A stretch of 64,000 bases of DNA, taken from positions 62,001 through 126,000 of the forward strand of contig JBMNUB010000002.1 in assembly GCA_050946055.1 (NCBI GenBank), given 5' to 3'. Shown one piece after another: positions 62,491 through 64,000 of the stretch (position 1 is its first letter; every line of letters starts with the position of its first letter). The stretch is from Fimadaptatus sp050946055 (lineage in GTDB: Bacteria > Bacillota > Clostridia > Christensenellales > Aristaeellaceae). Under the pieces are notes generated by a model. That model was given only the letters and a program-made list of their open reading frames with translations. It searched no databases and was not told the origin of the DNA. The translations under genes were made by a program, and so were the position numbers.

Positions 62491-62903
62491 AGCGCGTAGC
62501 TGACCATCAGGTGATTGTCGCTCATAAGCTCTCCGCCGCTCATCAGGCGATAGGCTATGCGCAGTATGCCGCGCTCAGGGCCTTGCTTGAGGTCGAGCGA
62601 CAGGCACATGACGCTCATGTCAAATGCGCCCTCGGGCATTATATACATGGCCTCCAGCACCTTGCCCGGCACGAAGTCCATGCGGCTCATGGTCTCGCCG
62701 TCGCGCTCCATGCGCGCATGCCCGCCCTCGCAGGTCAGCCGCACATGCGCGGCGGGTTCTGTCTCGTCGTATTCCAGCGCAAAGCCGTCGTCCAGCGCGG
62801 CAAAGCTGCCCGCGTATTCGCGCCGTATCATCTCAGGCGCGCCATCGCCGTTGTCCACGCGCCCGGTTACGGTCACGCGCGCCCTCTGCGTATCGATAGT
62901 CAC
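62484..62903 (-). CDS. DUF1934 (YwiB-like) calycin-fold protein
   Basis: The start is GTG ending at 62903, seven bases after GAGGAGG; the frame is open further upstream into the promoter. 139 residues. It has the DUF1934 pattern: an initial VTIDTQRARVTVTGRV strand, RREYAGSFAALDDGFALEYDE, an ARMERDGETMSRMDFVPGK core and a final GGELMSDNHLMVSY. These are small lipocalin-like beta barrels of unknown ligand. First gene of the minus-strand operon. Confidence 0.85.
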   Translation of the reverse strand: MTIDTQRARVTVTGRVDNGDGAPEMIRREYAGSFAALDDGFALEYDETEPAAHVRLTCEGGHARMERDGETMSRMDFVPGKVLEAMYIMPEGAFDMSVMCLSLDLKQGPERGILRIAYRLMSGGELMSDNHLMVSYALC

Positions 62904-62927
62904 AAGAGCACCTCCTCGTTTGCAACA

Positions 62928-62956
62928 ATTATAGCGCATGAATAGCCCTCGTGTAA
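62928..62956 (-). promoter_or_regulatory. Sigma-A promoter for the minus-strand operon
   Basis: On the minus strand TTACAC (62956-62951), a 17-base spacer, TATAAT (62933-62928). The leader before GAGGAGG is very short. Confidence 0.75.
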
Positions 62957-63170
62957 AGTGCGGCGTTGTCATGCTCCCGACTGTGCGCTCATGTCATGCC
63001 GCAAAGCGCGCCTTGGCAATAGCGCTTCGCCCGGCGGCGGGGATGCGATGCACGTGGGACTGTGCGTGGTGCGCAACGGCAATCGAACATGGCGCGGCAA
63101 TAAATGTGCATGAACTGTGTATATACCGCCGCCATGTGGCAATGCTAGCATCATGTGGAGGCTGATGTGT

Positions 63171-64000
63171 ATGAAGATGATCAAGAGGCTGTTTGTGAGT
63201 CTGGCGGTGTTGGGCATAGCCCTGATGTGCATAGGCGCGGCGCTGGGCGAGTTTGGCAAAGGAGAGACGCGCGTGCAGGCGCAGCACAGCGCAAGCGAGC
63301 GGCGCAGGGAACAGCTTACCGATGCGCTTGATAAGGGCGAACTTATACGCCTGCACATAGTGGCAAGCGACGACTCCGACAAGGCGCAGCGCGACAAGCT
63401 GTGCGTGCGCGACGCGCTGCTGGCGGCATACGGCGACAGGCTGTCGGATATGGAGGACAGGGAGCATACCATTGAATTTTTGCGCGGCGAACTGGACAAC
63501 ATAGAGACATTGGCATCAAGCGTGCTGGCGGCGCGCGGCGCGGCTGCGGACGTGCGCGCCAGCATGGGTGAGCGCGAGTTCCCGTACAGGGAGTACGAGG
63601 GTGTGAGCGTGCCGGCCGGGCGGTATATGGCGCTGCACATAGAGCTGGGCGCGGGTCAGGGGCGCAACTGGTGGTGCGTGATATACCCGGCGCTGTGCGC
63701 GCCCGTGCCGGACATGCCGCTGCCGGATGCCGGGTATGGCGCGACGGGTTCGGCGGCGCATGAGATGGGCGATGGCTTGAGTGCGGGCGATGCTTCGGAT
63801 GTGAGCGATGCTTCTGGAGCGGGCGATGCTTTGGTCATGGGCAATGCTTCAGGCGATGCAAACGCTCTGAATGCTGGCGACGCTTCAACGTCAGCCGGTG
63901 CCGCGCACGCAAGCGATGCTCCCGTGGATGAAGCACATGCCGCGCGCGGCGGCATCGTGTTTTACAGCGCGATATGGGATTGGCTGCGCGACGCGCTGGG
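63171..64000 (+). CDS. spoIIR: Stage II sporulation protein R (SpoIIR), 3' end outside window
   Basis: Starts at ATG 63171, nine bases after GGAGG; 276 codons are visible with no stop before the window edge. Signal peptide or membrane anchor (residues 1-25), then the SpoIIR core: LIRLHIVASDDSDKAQRDK (near 56-74), FPYREYEGVSVPAGRYMALHIELG (near 136) and NWWCVIYPALC (near 165-175). In Bacillus SpoIIR is made in the forespore and activates pro-SigE processing in the mother cell. Residues about 180-260 are a Gly/Asp/Ala/Ser-rich insert not expected in the family; the C-terminal FYSAIWDWLRDAL resumes homology. Confidence 0.92.
   Translation, partial: MKMIKRLFVSLAVLGIALMCIGAALGEFGKGETRVQAQHSASERRREQLTDALDKGELIRLHIVASDDSDKAQRDKLCVRDALLAAYGDRLSDMEDREHTIEFLRGELDNIETLASSVLAARGAAADVRASMGEREFPYREYEGVSVPAGRYMALHIELGAGQGRNWWCVIYPALCAPVPDMPLPDAGYGATGSAAHEMGDGLSAGDASDVSDASGAGDALVMGNASGDANALNAGDASTSAGAAHASDAPVDEAHAARGGIVFYSAIWDWLRDAL

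Noticed and set aside
1..64000. tRNA and rRNA genes
   Set aside because: I looked for tRNA-like T-loop motifs and rRNA signatures and saw none that I could support by eye; a tRNAscan run would be decisive.

Overview
The window is about 64 kb of GC-rich DNA (roughly 60% GC by eye) from a Bacillota genome, most likely an uncultured, gut-associated member of the Clostridia. This rests on gene order and families: mraZ/ftsL/PBP/murE/mraY/murD/ftsW/murA/divIB/ftsA/ftsZ, obg-yhbY-nadD-yqeK-rsfS, lon-engB, a spoIIR-like sporulation gene at the right edge, GerMN proteins, a meso-DAP-type MurE and an NfnAB pair. Isoleucine is written mostly as ATA, even in ftsZ, which is odd for a GC-rich genome. No rRNA, tRNA, prophage or intact transposase gene was seen.

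Layout. 1-2.2 kb: 3' end of a degenerate phosphomannomutase-type protein and a membrane protein with a 54-bp-repeat tail. 2.6-7.9 kb: a GldA/GldF/GldG-like ABC exporter operon with a DUF4340 protein. 8.4-11.5 kb: an unknown protein and an MFS transporter. 12.7-16.2 kb: greA, lysS (with an unusual C-terminal tRNA-binding domain) and a membrane-anchored protein. 17.2-19.4 kb: nfnA-nfnB. 19.8-24.9 kb: obg, yhbY, a reversed membrane gene, nadD, yqeK, rsfS. 25.7-32.0 kb, minus strand: a VOC protein, two L,D-transpeptidases and a D,D-carboxypeptidase. 32.4-37.1 kb: a two-component system and two GerMN proteins. 37.2-42.1 kb: lon, engB, a zinc-ribbon protein, a phosphoesterase. 42.7-57.3 kb: a division and cell-wall cluster that lacks rsmH, murF, murG, murC and murB. 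57.7-60.9 kb: a sugar kinase and a secreted protein. 61.3-62.9 kb, minus strand: an MBL hydrolase, an unknown and a DUF1934 protein. 63.2 kb to the end: spoIIR, cut by the window.

The most unusual content is between genes. Three copies (A 11585-11897, B 12341-12644, C 26684-26994 on the minus strand) of a structured element of about 250 bp each sit between two copies of a hairpin. The hairpin differs at each locus and looks like a local terminator. Stems are shared among copies, with wobble or compensatory changes. Copies A and C lie directly downstream of a gene and in that gene's direction. This looks like a non-coding mobile element that targets and duplicates terminator hairpins. A diverged fourth relative may lie at 58690-58915. 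Many other long intergenic gaps consist of locus-specific tandem duplications (periods about 31, 60, 69, 71, 117, 121, 123, 126, 138 and 222 bp). One of them (28470-28815) resembles a decayed type I-E CRISPR array, without cas genes.

Functionally the window is dominated by envelope growth and division: precursor synthesis (murA, murD, murE, mraY), septal synthesis (ftsW, PBP, ftsL, divIB, ftsA, ftsZ), wall remodelling (two L,D-transpeptidases, DacF-like enzyme) and probable envelope signalling (two-component system, GerMN proteins).
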